Positions 34,082 through 43,799 of a DNA stretch of 64,000 bases are shown here, piece by piece. The stretch comes from Ephydatia muelleri. Lineage: Eukaryota > Porifera > Demospongiae > Spongillida > Spongillidae. Made by a program: the position numbers and the translations under genes. Where the stretch lies: contig JABACO010000002.1 of assembly GCA_013339895.1 (NCBI GenBank), forward strand, positions 6,120,396 to 6,184,395, in the 5' to 3' direction. Under the pieces are notes generated by a model. It had not been told where the DNA came from. It made no database searches and was given only the letters and a program-made list of their open reading frames with translations. Numbering within the stretch: the first letter of the stretch is position 1; every line of letters begins with the position of its first letter.

Positions 34082-35652
34082 GGAACGTTCTATACGAAAA
34101 TGGGTCTTGTGGATTTAATTTTATAACATAAATTTTAAATCGATTTATCTTCCGGAATATTAACGCCATCGGGTTCCTATTTTTAACACAATATGCCACA
34201 CCATTACTGTATGTGAAAATCCATTTTGGTGTCTTACACATGCGCAGTACCGACGTTTCAAGGTCCGATATCCCGTAGGGCTCAAAACGGCCACATCTTC
34301 AAGGTAAAAGTGTCCAAATCGGTTCAAAAAAGGTACCTATGTAGAAAGGTCCAACCGCTATTGATTTGTTCTGTTCGTTAATTTTTGCTTTATCCGTTAT
34401 GGAGATACAAGTGTGCAAAGAAATTGCATATTTCCCGGGCGTTACGCACCATTAACGCATTACGAGGACGTCCTCGAAGCCAGTCATAATACGTTAATGG
34501 CGCGTAACGCCCGGGAAATATGCATTTTCTTTGCACACTTGTATCTCCATAACAGATAAAGCAAAAATTAACGAACAGAACAAATCAATAGCGGTAGGAC
34601 CCTTCTACATACGTACCTATTTTGAACCGATTTGGACACTCCTACCTGAAGATGTGGCCGTTTTGAACCCTACGGGCAGGGTTGCCGAAGGCCAGCCGGC
34701 CTGTCAGGCCGGCCTGACAGGCCAGGGGTCTAGCCTATCAGGCCGGACCACGCCCACCCTAAGCATCATGCAATATGTTAGGCGGGCTTCTCATTGAAAA
34801 CTCAATCGTCAACTATTATTACTTTTTATTGACGTCAAATGGTGCATACAAATCCTTCATTCGTAATTACATTTTTCAACTGCAATCATATTCAGTATAC
34901 ACAAGTATTATAATATCTTATTGCGGAGGATTTGGTGCAACCAATAAATACGAAGTACTGAAATGACTTTACACATTCACCAAATGCACGATTGCCATAA
35001 TTAATAACTGACAAAAAGCAGCAGATTTCAAATACATTGTATACATGTGTAGCGACTGAGCAAGAGTGTACATAATATTGGCTTAATGCATTCGAAGCAG
35101 CCATGCATTATGCTTTAGCATAATTGATGCTTCCAGCCGTTGGGGAAGTAGATTCTATCGTTGACACTCTTGGATCAACTTGGCTCTTGAAAATACACGT
35201 ATTCCCTCAGATCGGGGTTAGGACAAGGTTTGAGGTGACGAGTGGAAGGCAGATCTCGAGGAGTGTTTAAAGATGATGGACCATGGAGGAGAATTGTCGA
35301 TCGACATAGCGGAGGCAAAATCACGTTGCATGCGTATCAATTAATTGAACACCGAATAATTTATAATTGATTGGCCTGACAGGTCGGCCTATCAGGCCAG
35401 GCAGTCAGGCCGGCCGGCTTCAGGCCAGACCCCTGGCTGGCCTACGGCAACCCTGCCTACGGGGTATCGGACCTTGAAACGTCGGTACCCCGCATGTGTA
35501 AGACACCAAAATAGATTTTCACATATAGTAATGGTGTGGTATATTGTTTTAAAAATAGGAACCCGATGGCGGTAATTTTCGGAAGATATATCGATTTAAG
35601 TTGTATGCTATAAAATAAAATCCACAAGACCCATTTTCGTATAGAACGTTCC
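34082..35652. mobile_element. Foldback element with arms of about 375 bp, carrying a nested hAT element
   Basis: Left arm 34082-34457 and right arm 34492-34676 plus 35464-35652 are long inverted repeats beginning GGAACGTTCTATACG. The centre contains gaggacgtcctc. The right arm is split by the hAT element 34677-35455, and removing that element with one copy of CCTACGGG restores pairing with the left arm (cgatatcccgtagggctc). A diverged single arm of the same family lies at 62966-63140. There is no coding sequence; the target duplication is not clear. Confidence 0.88.
34677..35455. mobile_element. hAT non-autonomous element, 779 bp, perfect 8-bp duplication CCTACGGG
   Basis: The ends are CAGGGTTGCCG(A/T)AGGCCAGCC. 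The flanks 34669-34676 and 35456-35463 are both CCTACGGG. Subterminal regions are built from CAGGCCGGCCTG-like words. The interior (34790-35390) is AT-rich and has no coding sequence. It inserted into the right arm of the foldback element, so it is the younger of the two. Confidence 0.93.
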
Positions 35653-35769
35653 ACATAGCAATATGCACATGGCTTTCGTAGCATTACGCACTAATGAATG
35701 CTTCTGTGATAGTTTTTAAATGTTTCTCATATCAAAATGCATCGATGCATAGCTCATTGATAACATAAT

Positions 35770-36390
35770 CATATTATTATTATTATAATATATATTTTAC
35801 ATGAATGAAATACATACTTGAGATACACGAGGGACATGAACAGCAATACTATTAACACAACAACAACACGCAAAAAAAATTACTACAGAGATTCAAGGGG
35901 TATGCCCCTTGACAGTATTGCCGTAGAATTGGCTCTTACTATATGTATGTTTAGCCTCACATAAATCTCGTGGAGGACAACAGACTTCGATTTACCCACA
36001 GAAGTAGCCATGCGGGATGCAAGTTTTGAAAAGAAATCCATTGCCTCCAGGCCCCATGCTCCGCAGGACTCCGCAACTACAGGAACACATACCCATCCCA
36101 GATCCGCACATTTAGCAACATTGGCTTTGAGTTTTCTCTTCTCGGTTGCCTTTGCAGCTGCACCGGCTGTCACTCCCGCTTCTGGTAAGGTAATTGGGTT
36201 AAAGCGGTGATGTGACGGATAGGTCCAGGGCTGCAGGCTTGCCCATACACCAATGAGGGACAAGTATGTCTGCTGGGCGTGTATTGCTGTGGTCGTGAGA
36301 AAGGTTTTGACCTACTTCCAGATGTATGCTGAGATGGGCACGGCGACAGGTCTCAGCCACTATGTCTCGTTATTATTATTATTATTATTA
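35770..36390 (-). pseudogene. LINE-type retrotransposon 3' fragment, 5'-truncated
   Basis: The coding part 36263-35883 reads LGWVCVPVVAESCGAWGLEA, then FFSKLASRMATS and IYVRLNIHIVRANSTAILSR. This is the region after the reverse transcriptase domain in some animal LINE-like elements (pattern VPLAVE-x-G-x-WG-x-EA, then RLA, then LVRA-ILSR). The stop is followed by a short 3' region and an ATT/TTA-rich tail at 35770-35800. The upstream edge is a TTA repeat at 36371-36392. It appears to be a different copy of the same kind of protein as 4590-4926. Inactive. Confidence 0.6.
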
Positions 36391-36398
36391 TAGGAACC

Positions 36399-38206
36399 TG
36401 TCACGCAAAAATTGTACTGGGGGAATATTGTACTGGGCGGTACAATTTTCGCAACCAAAATTGTACCGCCCGGTACAATTTTGGTTGCGAAAAGTGTACC
36501 GGCCTTGCCAAAAGTGTACCGGGTAGTGAGAAAGGGCCGTCAGCTACATGTATTCTAATATAGGATGTCGAATACAGTGCCGTGACGTAAGCAATCGATT
36601 TGTTGCAAGTATATGTACCATATGGAGCTGCACTGTGATACTCCTTAGCTTCATAGTGAAGTTCATTTGCACCAATTTACCACAATCGAAGAAGAATTCA
36701 ACTGCTCCCATATACTAGAGCAATCGAGTTTGCCCAATTCAATCACTTCACATTCCAGAGGCTTTTGCGCAATCATTTCTCTTTTTGTAGCATCCTTTTC
36801 ATCACCACTCTGCACAGCTATGTAAGGCTTAAGATGTGTTCCACTTACCCTTTCCACAATACACTCGTTATTTTCCATTAGTAGTAGGCGGTAAGTTCCT
36901 TTCCCATGTACCTCTGTTATGATGTAAGGTCCAATATACTGTGCATCCAGTTTTCCTCCAGCTCTTTTCTTCCTTTTAAAATCCTTTTAAAAAAATACTA
37001 GGTCACCTATTACATAAGAATTGGATAGTGTGTGCTTTCTATCATACACATCTTTTTGTTTCTTTTGTGCTCGATGAATGCACTCTTTGACCATGGTGAG
37101 AGTTTTAAGACGCTGTTCACTTAATCTTTCAATCAATGACCCCAATGGTTCAGCTTCATCATTGATGTATGGACTGGCAATGTCCATGTCAACATCTATT
37201 GGCAGTACAGCTTTACGGCCAAACTTCACCTCAAAAGTTGTAAATGAGGTTGACTCATGGACTGATGTATTTTATGCAAGATGCATGTGTCCAACAAAAG
37301 TCATCCCACATATTTCTCTTCTCAGAAATGAACTTAACCAGCATGTTTTGAAAAGTTTGGTTGAATCTTTCGTCGAGTCCATTGCCCTTTTTAAGAGCAA
37401 ATGTCAGATTAATTTTTAATGTTCTAAACAAGCAAGTACACTGTAGTGACTAATTACTACTAATAACTCAATTCAAATTTCTAAAGTCCACAGAACGATG
37501 ATATTAATTCCACTTCTTGTATGACTACGTATGATTAACCCCTGTACACTTATGCTATTGTCTTTTTTCTTCTTTTGAACGTACAAAACACCATCCCTAA
37601 CAACGCACACCGCAGCCTTCCTTCTGATGGCTCTTTTCAGGATATCGCTAGATCCGCTAGGGTACCTGGCTTCTGTGAGGTATAGAAAGACTGCATCAGC
37701 ATCAAACGTGGCAGAGTCGGATAAAGGCTGTTCAGCACTCGTGGTAACCACACTCTTCTCCATTTCTGTCGACGCAACTCATCCAATCACGTGGCGTAAA
37801 GGAGATAATTCCCCACTTGATAATACATGTATAGGCATGTAAGAATTGGTTGAAGATAGGCGGGTACGAATTGGTTGCATGACGAAGTATGCATCCTGAC
37901 AGATAATTTACAAAGATGGAGATTGAAAAAAAATAATGTGTTATGTAGCTATATTCATCACTTACATGCACTAACTTATATGCAACTGTAATTTCAAGTG
38001 ATCTAGTTTTTATTTCAGTAAACTGTGTATAACACATATTAAACATAGCAGAACACTTAATCCGACATCCTATATAGCTAATGGCCTTTTCTCACTACCC
38101 GGTACACTTTTGGCAAGGTCGGTACACTTTTCGCAACCAAAATTGTACCGGGCGGTACAATTTTGGTTGCGAAAATTGTACCGCCCAGTACAATTTTTGC
38201 GTGACA
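36399..38206. mobile_element. Ginger-type DNA transposon, 1,808 bp, internally deleted, 4-bp duplication AACC
   Basis: The ends TGTCACGCAAAAATTGTAC...GTACAATTTTTGCGTGACA are perfect inverted repeats, and homology between the two ends extends about 165 bases. Both contain repeated ttcgcaaccaaaattgtacc words in both orientations. The flanks are AACC at 36395-36398 and 38207-38210. TGT...ACA ends, a 4-bp duplication and an integrase-like gene with a GPY/F-type C-terminus are the definition of Ginger elements. It sits inside the transposon-derived gene whose reading frame resumes at 38211. Confidence 0.85.
36663..37763 (-). pseudogene. Ginger integrase/transposase remnant, core deleted
   Basis: Reading leftward, 37763-37473 is the N-terminal part: YLTEARYPSGSSD, then LKRAIRRKAAVCVVRDGVLY, the region before the zinc-binding domain. 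The HHCC finger and most of the DDE core are missing. From about 37420 the C-terminal core resumes (GNGLDERFNQTFQNMLVKF), passes a stop at LA*NTSVHEST, then FGRKAVLPID, QKKQKDVYDRKH and the GPY/F-type module (GKLDAQYIGPYIITEVHGKG), ending with HLKPY near 36810 and a short tail. Such integrases resemble those of Ty3-type retrotransposons but move DNA elements. The deletion and stop make this copy inactive. Confidence 0.85.
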
Positions 38207-38210
38207 AACC

Positions 38211-40150
38211 TCAGGAAGTTGTTCTTGGTGAACCATTCTATAAAAACACAATGAGTGGAGTGAAGAGAAAGAAAGTGAGTACTTACAAGAAATTCTATTT
38301 TGTTTCTCTGTTGGATACTTTGAAACGGCTGCTGAGTACAACTACTACCTTGCAGAAGTTCTTTATCCTTAACAATGTACTTCGAAATCATCAACTTTGG
38401 CTGATTTGTGTGATGGTGAGACTTTTAGAACACACCCGTTATTTAAATCAGACCGCCACACTTTATAAAATGTGGCATATAATGATGAGTTAGAAGTTGT
38501 CAATCCCATTGGAACTTACGTAAATAAACATAAGCTAGGTTGTCTATTTTTTATTCTTGCAAATGTGAGACCACGCTATCGATCTGTTCTTAAGGCAATC
38601 AACTTACTTGTTGCTGTAATGCATGAAGATATCCAAGATAATGATAGGATCGGATTTATTTCTGACCCCTTTTGTAAATGACGTAAAGAAATTGTATTGG
38701 GAGATGTTACTCTTTCTGTTGGCAACGAAAATCGCATATTCTTTGGTGGTCTTATAGCTTTCCTTGCAGACAATTTGGCTGCTCAGTCTTTAGGTGGATT
38801 CAAGCAGAGTATGTCATTTGCTTTGCACATATGTACAAGTTTCTTTGTTACACGCACTCCCAGCAAAACCCTATTTTACCGAAGAAAGTTGCACTTTACG
38901 AACAACTGAAAGTCACTTTCAAAAGTGTCAATTACTCACTGGACATTTAAAAGAAGCACTTTTTGATCATTCATGGAATTAATCGGTTATCAATTTTGGA
39001 AGAAGCAGGTTTTAGTGTGGTAAATGGCATACTGCATGCCATAATGCATGACATGTATGAAGGGGTCCTTCTTTATGAAGTTAAATTGCTACTGCGTCAT
39101 TGTGTTCAATCTAAATACTTCACTTTAAAAGTTGTTCATGAACGTCTGCAGAGCTGTGATTTTAAGGTTAATGAACCTACTCTAATTGATGAACGTGTGT
39201 TTAATAATGATTCAGTACGTCAATCTGCTTCACAGATGATGGCACTAGCCTTTGAATTACCATTAATCGTTGGCGATATGATTCTAGTTGGAGATAAAAA
39301 TTGGGAAGCTTTTTTATTATTGCTTAGGATATGTAAGATTATTAATTCTCCACGAATTAATCATTATGCAGTTGTATATGTCCAACAATTAATTGAAGAG
39401 AAACTCATCCTTTTTACTCAACTATATCCAAATGAGAACTTGATTCCAAAACAACACTGCATGATCTACTACCCATCTCAGATTTTGAGAGTGGGCCTCT
39501 TATTACTCGTGGACCATGAGGCATGAAACCAAACTTAGCTTTATTAAACGTACCTCACGGCGAGGGAATTTTAAGAATGTGTGTTTGACGGCTGCCAAGA
39601 ATCATCAACTCTGGTAGTGTCAGCAACTATTATGTGAAAACGTTTTGAAACCTAGAATTGTAACTAGTTCTAAACCAACTCTTACTACGTACGTTGAAGA
39701 AGACAAACATGTACAGCAGTTGCTAACTCAACTATATCCTGGAATACATCATAGTGCTACCATTCATCACCATATTTGGTTAAAGGTGCAGAACACTAAG
39801 TACACTATAAAGGTGTCTTTGTATTGATCCATTATGACCCAATATCCCCTGTGTTCGCAAAAGTAATGGATGTTATTTCACTCTATACTACCATGATATT
39901 GTCACTCCAGAAACAGAAGATGTTGTTCTTTGATTCCCATTACGATGCATTTGTGTTCATTTCATCCCGTGACTTTGTCGCTTTAGAGCAGCATTCTCTA
40001 GAATTTCATAATATCTATCCAAGAACGTTTCTATCATCTGATGTGAGATGCTTTATAGCACTTCCATATCTGTACTGGCTCATGATGTTTACATGTACCT
40101 TGCAGTACGTACTTTTTCATTCAAGTTCATTTTTAAGATCAATTGATCGA
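38211..40150 (+). pseudogene. C-terminal part of the unassigned transposon-derived gene
   Basis: The frame resumes at the Ginger border with QEVVLGEPFYKNTMSG, then FYFVSLLDTLKRLL. It then runs through several frames: DELEVVNPIGTYVNKHKLGC and FILANVRPRYRSVLKAINLL (38480-38680), LSVGNENRIFFGGLIAFLAD and LAAQSLGGFKQS (38700-38820), INRLSILEEAGFS...MHDMYEGVLLYEVKLLLRHC (38963-39110), ASQMMALAFELPLIVGD, ENLIPKQHCMIYYPSQILRV (39430-39490), MRHETKLSFIKR and FKNVCLTAAKNHQLW (39510-39620). This succession matches an uncharacterised animal transposon protein family I recall from fish and invertebrate genomes; I cannot assign a superfamily. At least five frame changes are present. No termini were identified for the parent element. 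Confidence 0.6.
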
Positions 40151-40467
40151 TGAATTAATGTTTGTTGTTGAGCAAGTACATACTTGTTATATGATTATGC
40201 TGAATTATTCTCTTTCATGAATAATAATATATGCACACATGCAGCTTTCATTAATAATTTGCATGATATGCATGCATGTACATTGTATTAGAAACATGCA
40301 TTATACAGCGGTTCAGCCGTCCAAATCCGTGCAGCAAGAATTCCCGCCGTCATTACACCCGACGTGAAAACAGCGAAACGTGGGTATGCGGTCATGGTTA
40401 CCTTGGGCCGTACGGTAGATATTTTGAAACGTTGGCATACGGATATATCGCAGGTGCATGCAATGAG
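40151..40467. other. Non-coding stretch after the transposon-derived gene
   Basis: No gene. It may contain the unseen right terminus of the parent element. Confidence 0.4.
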
Positions 40468-40505
40468 AAATTAACTTTGAGCCGGTACCGGCTCGAAGTT
40501 AATTT
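40468..40505. repeat. 38-bp palindrome centred on GGTACC
   Basis: The arms aaattaacttTGAGCCGG and CCGGCTCGaagttaattt pair at all but one position, with no spacer. It is followed immediately by non-repetitive DNA. Confidence 0.9.
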
Positions 40506-40693
40506 CAGCTGACAGACTAGTGCGTACGATGACGCTTAGTGTACTGAAGTTGAAGGTATGGCAATAACAGTACATACCTACACGTGCACATATATACACA
40601 TAATTACATGTACAAACATTCATACACACATACTCTGCACATATATATGCATACGTGCATGTAAATCGTTGTGTATTTGATTGATACATGCAA

Positions 40694-40724
40694 ACACACA
40701 CACACACACACACATACACACACA

Positions 40725-40775
<51 letters not shown>
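40694..40775. repeat. (CA)n microsatellite
   Basis: CA repeat with a few TACA interruptions that ends in CACAG, which could act as a splice acceptor for the collagen-like stretch that follows. Confidence 0.95.
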
Positions 40776-40776
<1 letters not shown>

Positions 40777-40969
40777 CCCTCTGGACAGAAGGGAGAGCAG
40801 GGTCCCGAGAACCTGGACAACCCAGAGCCATGAGTCCACCAGGAGTCCAAGGAGCCCCAGGGAGAGAGGCAACCCAATGGTAGCCAAGGCCGCTGGGACC
40901 CCCGGAATACCTGGCTATCGAGGACAGCCGGGTCAGAAAGGAGAGCCCCTAGTGCTTCATGTGCTCCTG
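40776..40969 (+). pseudogene. Collagen-like Gly-X-Y exon fragment
   Basis: In three successive frames the sequence gives PSGQKGEQGP, then REPGQPRAMSPPGVQGAPGR, then GTPGIPGYRGQPGQKGEP. These are collagen triple-helix repeats with the usual KGE and PGxPG words. The frame must change twice (near 40808 and 40880) to follow them, so this is a decayed exon or contains sequencing errors. It is bounded by CACAG on the left and CTG/GTAAGG on the right, plausible splice sites. No neighbouring exons were found. Family cannot be fixed. Confidence 0.7.
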
Positions 40970-41035
40970 GTAAGGCCATATCACGTGACACTGGAGAGCG
41001 TATATTATTTTAGGGTGAGTGTAGATTTTTGTGTG

Positions 41036-41039
41036 TGTT

Positions 41040-41108
<69 letters not shown>

Positions 41109-41455
41109 CATTGAGTGTACATGAATGTGTGGAAGGAGTGTGTATGTAACATGTACTGTCTGTGGTGTTTTATGTGGGTCAATGTGTGTGGGAAGGGTGT
41201 TGAGCCTGTAACTTTGCATTTTCACATGTCAGATATGCCAATTTCTGTCTGTGTGTATATGAATTTTGTGAAGCAGTGTGTATGTACTGTGTGGTGTTGT
41301 ATGTGTCAATGTGTGTACAATACAGTATGTGTGAAGGTTGTACAATATTGTGCAAAGGTATGTGTGTTGTGTGTGTGCGTATATGTGTGTATGTATTTAA
41401 GTCTGTAACTTTGTCATTTTCACACATCAGATATGCCAATTTGTCATATAATTAT
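41036..41455. repeat. (TG)n and a roughly 196-bp TG-rich tandem duplication
   Basis: A TG run (41036-41105) is followed by TG-rich sequence in which gtaactttgcattttcacatgtcagatatgccaattt (41208) recurs as gtaactttgtcattttcacacatcagatatgccaattt (41404). No coding features. Confidence 0.75.
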
Positions 41456-43140
41456 ATGGCATCCACTGCTTGACTATCTGTGCATGCGACATTGTGTCGT
41501 ACTGAGGTGAGTGTGGTTTCTCCTGTTTGGCATTTAATGGAATAGAACTCAGTCCAAAGTCCACCTGCAGCATGTCTGTCTAAGTACGAGGTCTGTGTGT
41601 GTTGTATAGTGTGTTGTATTGTGGGTTGTATAGTGGGCATATCGTCCACTATTTTATGATTTACGACACATGCCACCTTTGTTTTTTGACTTGCCAAGGC
41701 GATGGTGACTCAACATCTGACAATGAAGAACATGGATCATGCTTGTGACGACATGGATTTCACTGGGCAATGGACAATTGTGTTTGAGTGTGGTGTGCCT
41801 TTATCGATTTTTAATCATGGCAACTACTATCTTGCTTGTGTACAGTGAGTGTACTTATGATGATGTGGCACATACTGATTTGAGAAGGGCACGTAATCTC
41901 AGAGACGAAGAGGATTGTTCCTTATAATAACCTTTCATAGACTCTTTCAATTGGGCACATACGTCACTTGCTTTGTAAAGAAAGGGGCGGGGCATCATAA
42001 CAAATCATTGATGCTATAACTAATCAGATTACAGCGAAAGCATTTCGAATTACAATGCTATTGTACTTCCTTTAATAAGCGAAGGCCAGATCTTTGTAAG
42101 CAACGCAGAATCCGAACCGACGATTGCTTGCCACAACGCGTAGTACATTCAAACTAAGCTGAACTGTAACTAATAACTATTCGGATTACAGTGCAGAGCA
42201 TCCCTGAGTCACTTTCAAATCATAACAACTTGACCGCGGTTTAGGTACATATATACATGGAAAGAGGCGGGGCATCATAACAAACGATTGACGCATACAT
42301 TCAAAGCGGCAATACTACATGTACTGCTTCAGTCATATCGGTACGGCTGTACTAGCGTTAAAATGGGATACTATATAGGGCTTGTGTTATTATTGCCTAT
42401 ATACATACGTTACAATCAGTAACATGTTAAATGGAATACACTTGAGTTTCAGGATATCATGATAACCAAACTTATTCCACAGCTATATATAGCTCTTCAA
42501 ATGACTTTCTACCTGGGGTCAGAGAATGGCATGTGTCATACTGGTAAGGGGGGGGGGGGGGGGGGGGGGGGGGGGGAAGAGAGGTTGATATCCACCATGG
42601 TTATCTGAGTTCAGGTTGTCATGACAACTAAATCAAGGAGTGCATAAGTATGTGGATAGTGTACGGAGAGAGACACAGGGACATTGTAGCACAAAATATC
42701 TGACCATGCATGTCTATTTACCTAGGTCATGAGAAATTCATGACAAGATACCATGCACCCACCTTAGCTTATCCACATATAAGATTAGGAATTATGATGT
42801 CTTTACCAATCAAGTTCTGTCCTTATCTGTTCATAGATAATCATGATATTTGGGGCTAACGGCCTATGCAATGAACAGTATGTGGCATTGGGTATGTCTG
42901 TGTTGTACATGCACCATAACATCCGCTTTATAAATCATAATGAATAAACGAACAGGTTCATGAGTAAGTGTACACATCTTAATGGGTCAGGTACAGTTCT
43001 TCTAGTTGATCACTAATAACATCTTGGGCTTGATTGCTAGTAAAATCCAATCCATGTACAGATGGGTTCTGGCTAGTCATGTTCGATGTGTGACCCTGAG
43101 TGCAGGTCCATGTAGTACTAACACCTGTGAGGGGGGAAAA
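41456..43140. other. Non-coding, with local repeats and a poly-G run
   Basis: ggggcggggcatcataacaaatcattga at 41982 recurs as ggcggggcatcataacaaacgattga at 42267, and atcagattacagcg near 42022 as tcggattacagtg near 42181. This indicates an old duplication of about 285 bp. A G run lies at 42547-42576. No gene seen. Confidence 0.5.
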
Positions 43141-43184
43141 GTTGCACATGCTCACCCTACAACTAACAAGACACTCGTACTTGC

Positions 43185-43211
43185 TTGTACACATGTGCAG
43201 CACATGTGTAC
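43185..43211. repeat. Palindrome gtacacatgtgc-a-gcacatgtgtac
   Basis: Perfect 12-bp arms around a single base, in TG/CA-rich surroundings. Could form a short cruciform; likely chance in low-complexity DNA. Confidence 0.8.
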
Positions 43212-43388
43212 ATGTACACCGGGGGTGTTGGAGGTGTTTTGGGTTTGAGAGGTAATGGGGAAAATGGTACAGATGCGTTCTGAAATGTACCTCCACAAAA
43301 TATTTTTATGGGATGGGGTTTATTTCTCCCTACCCCATCAGGCACCACACCACTCTACACACAACATCAGTTGATCTGCAGTCTGCAG

Positions 43389-43449
<61 letters not shown>

Positions 43450-43790
43450 TGTATACACACATCACACACACATGCATACACACACATCACACAAACACAC
43501 ATCACACACACATGTATACACACATCACACACGCACACATGTGTACACACATTACACACGCACACATGTATATATACACATCACACACATGTATACACAC
43601 ATCACGCACACATGTATACACACACTCACACACACACACACACACATCACACAAACACACACACATGTACACACATCCCACACGCACACATGTATACACA
43701 CATCACACACACACACACAATGTATACACACATCACACACACACATGTATATACACATCACACACACACACATGTATACACACATAGATC
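43389..43790. repeat. (CA)n and ACACATCACACAC-rich array
   Basis: A pure CA run (43389-43442) is followed by irregular units such as atgtatacacacatcacaca. Protein frames across it are artefacts. Confidence 0.95.
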
Positions 43791-43799
43791 TGGACTCAC

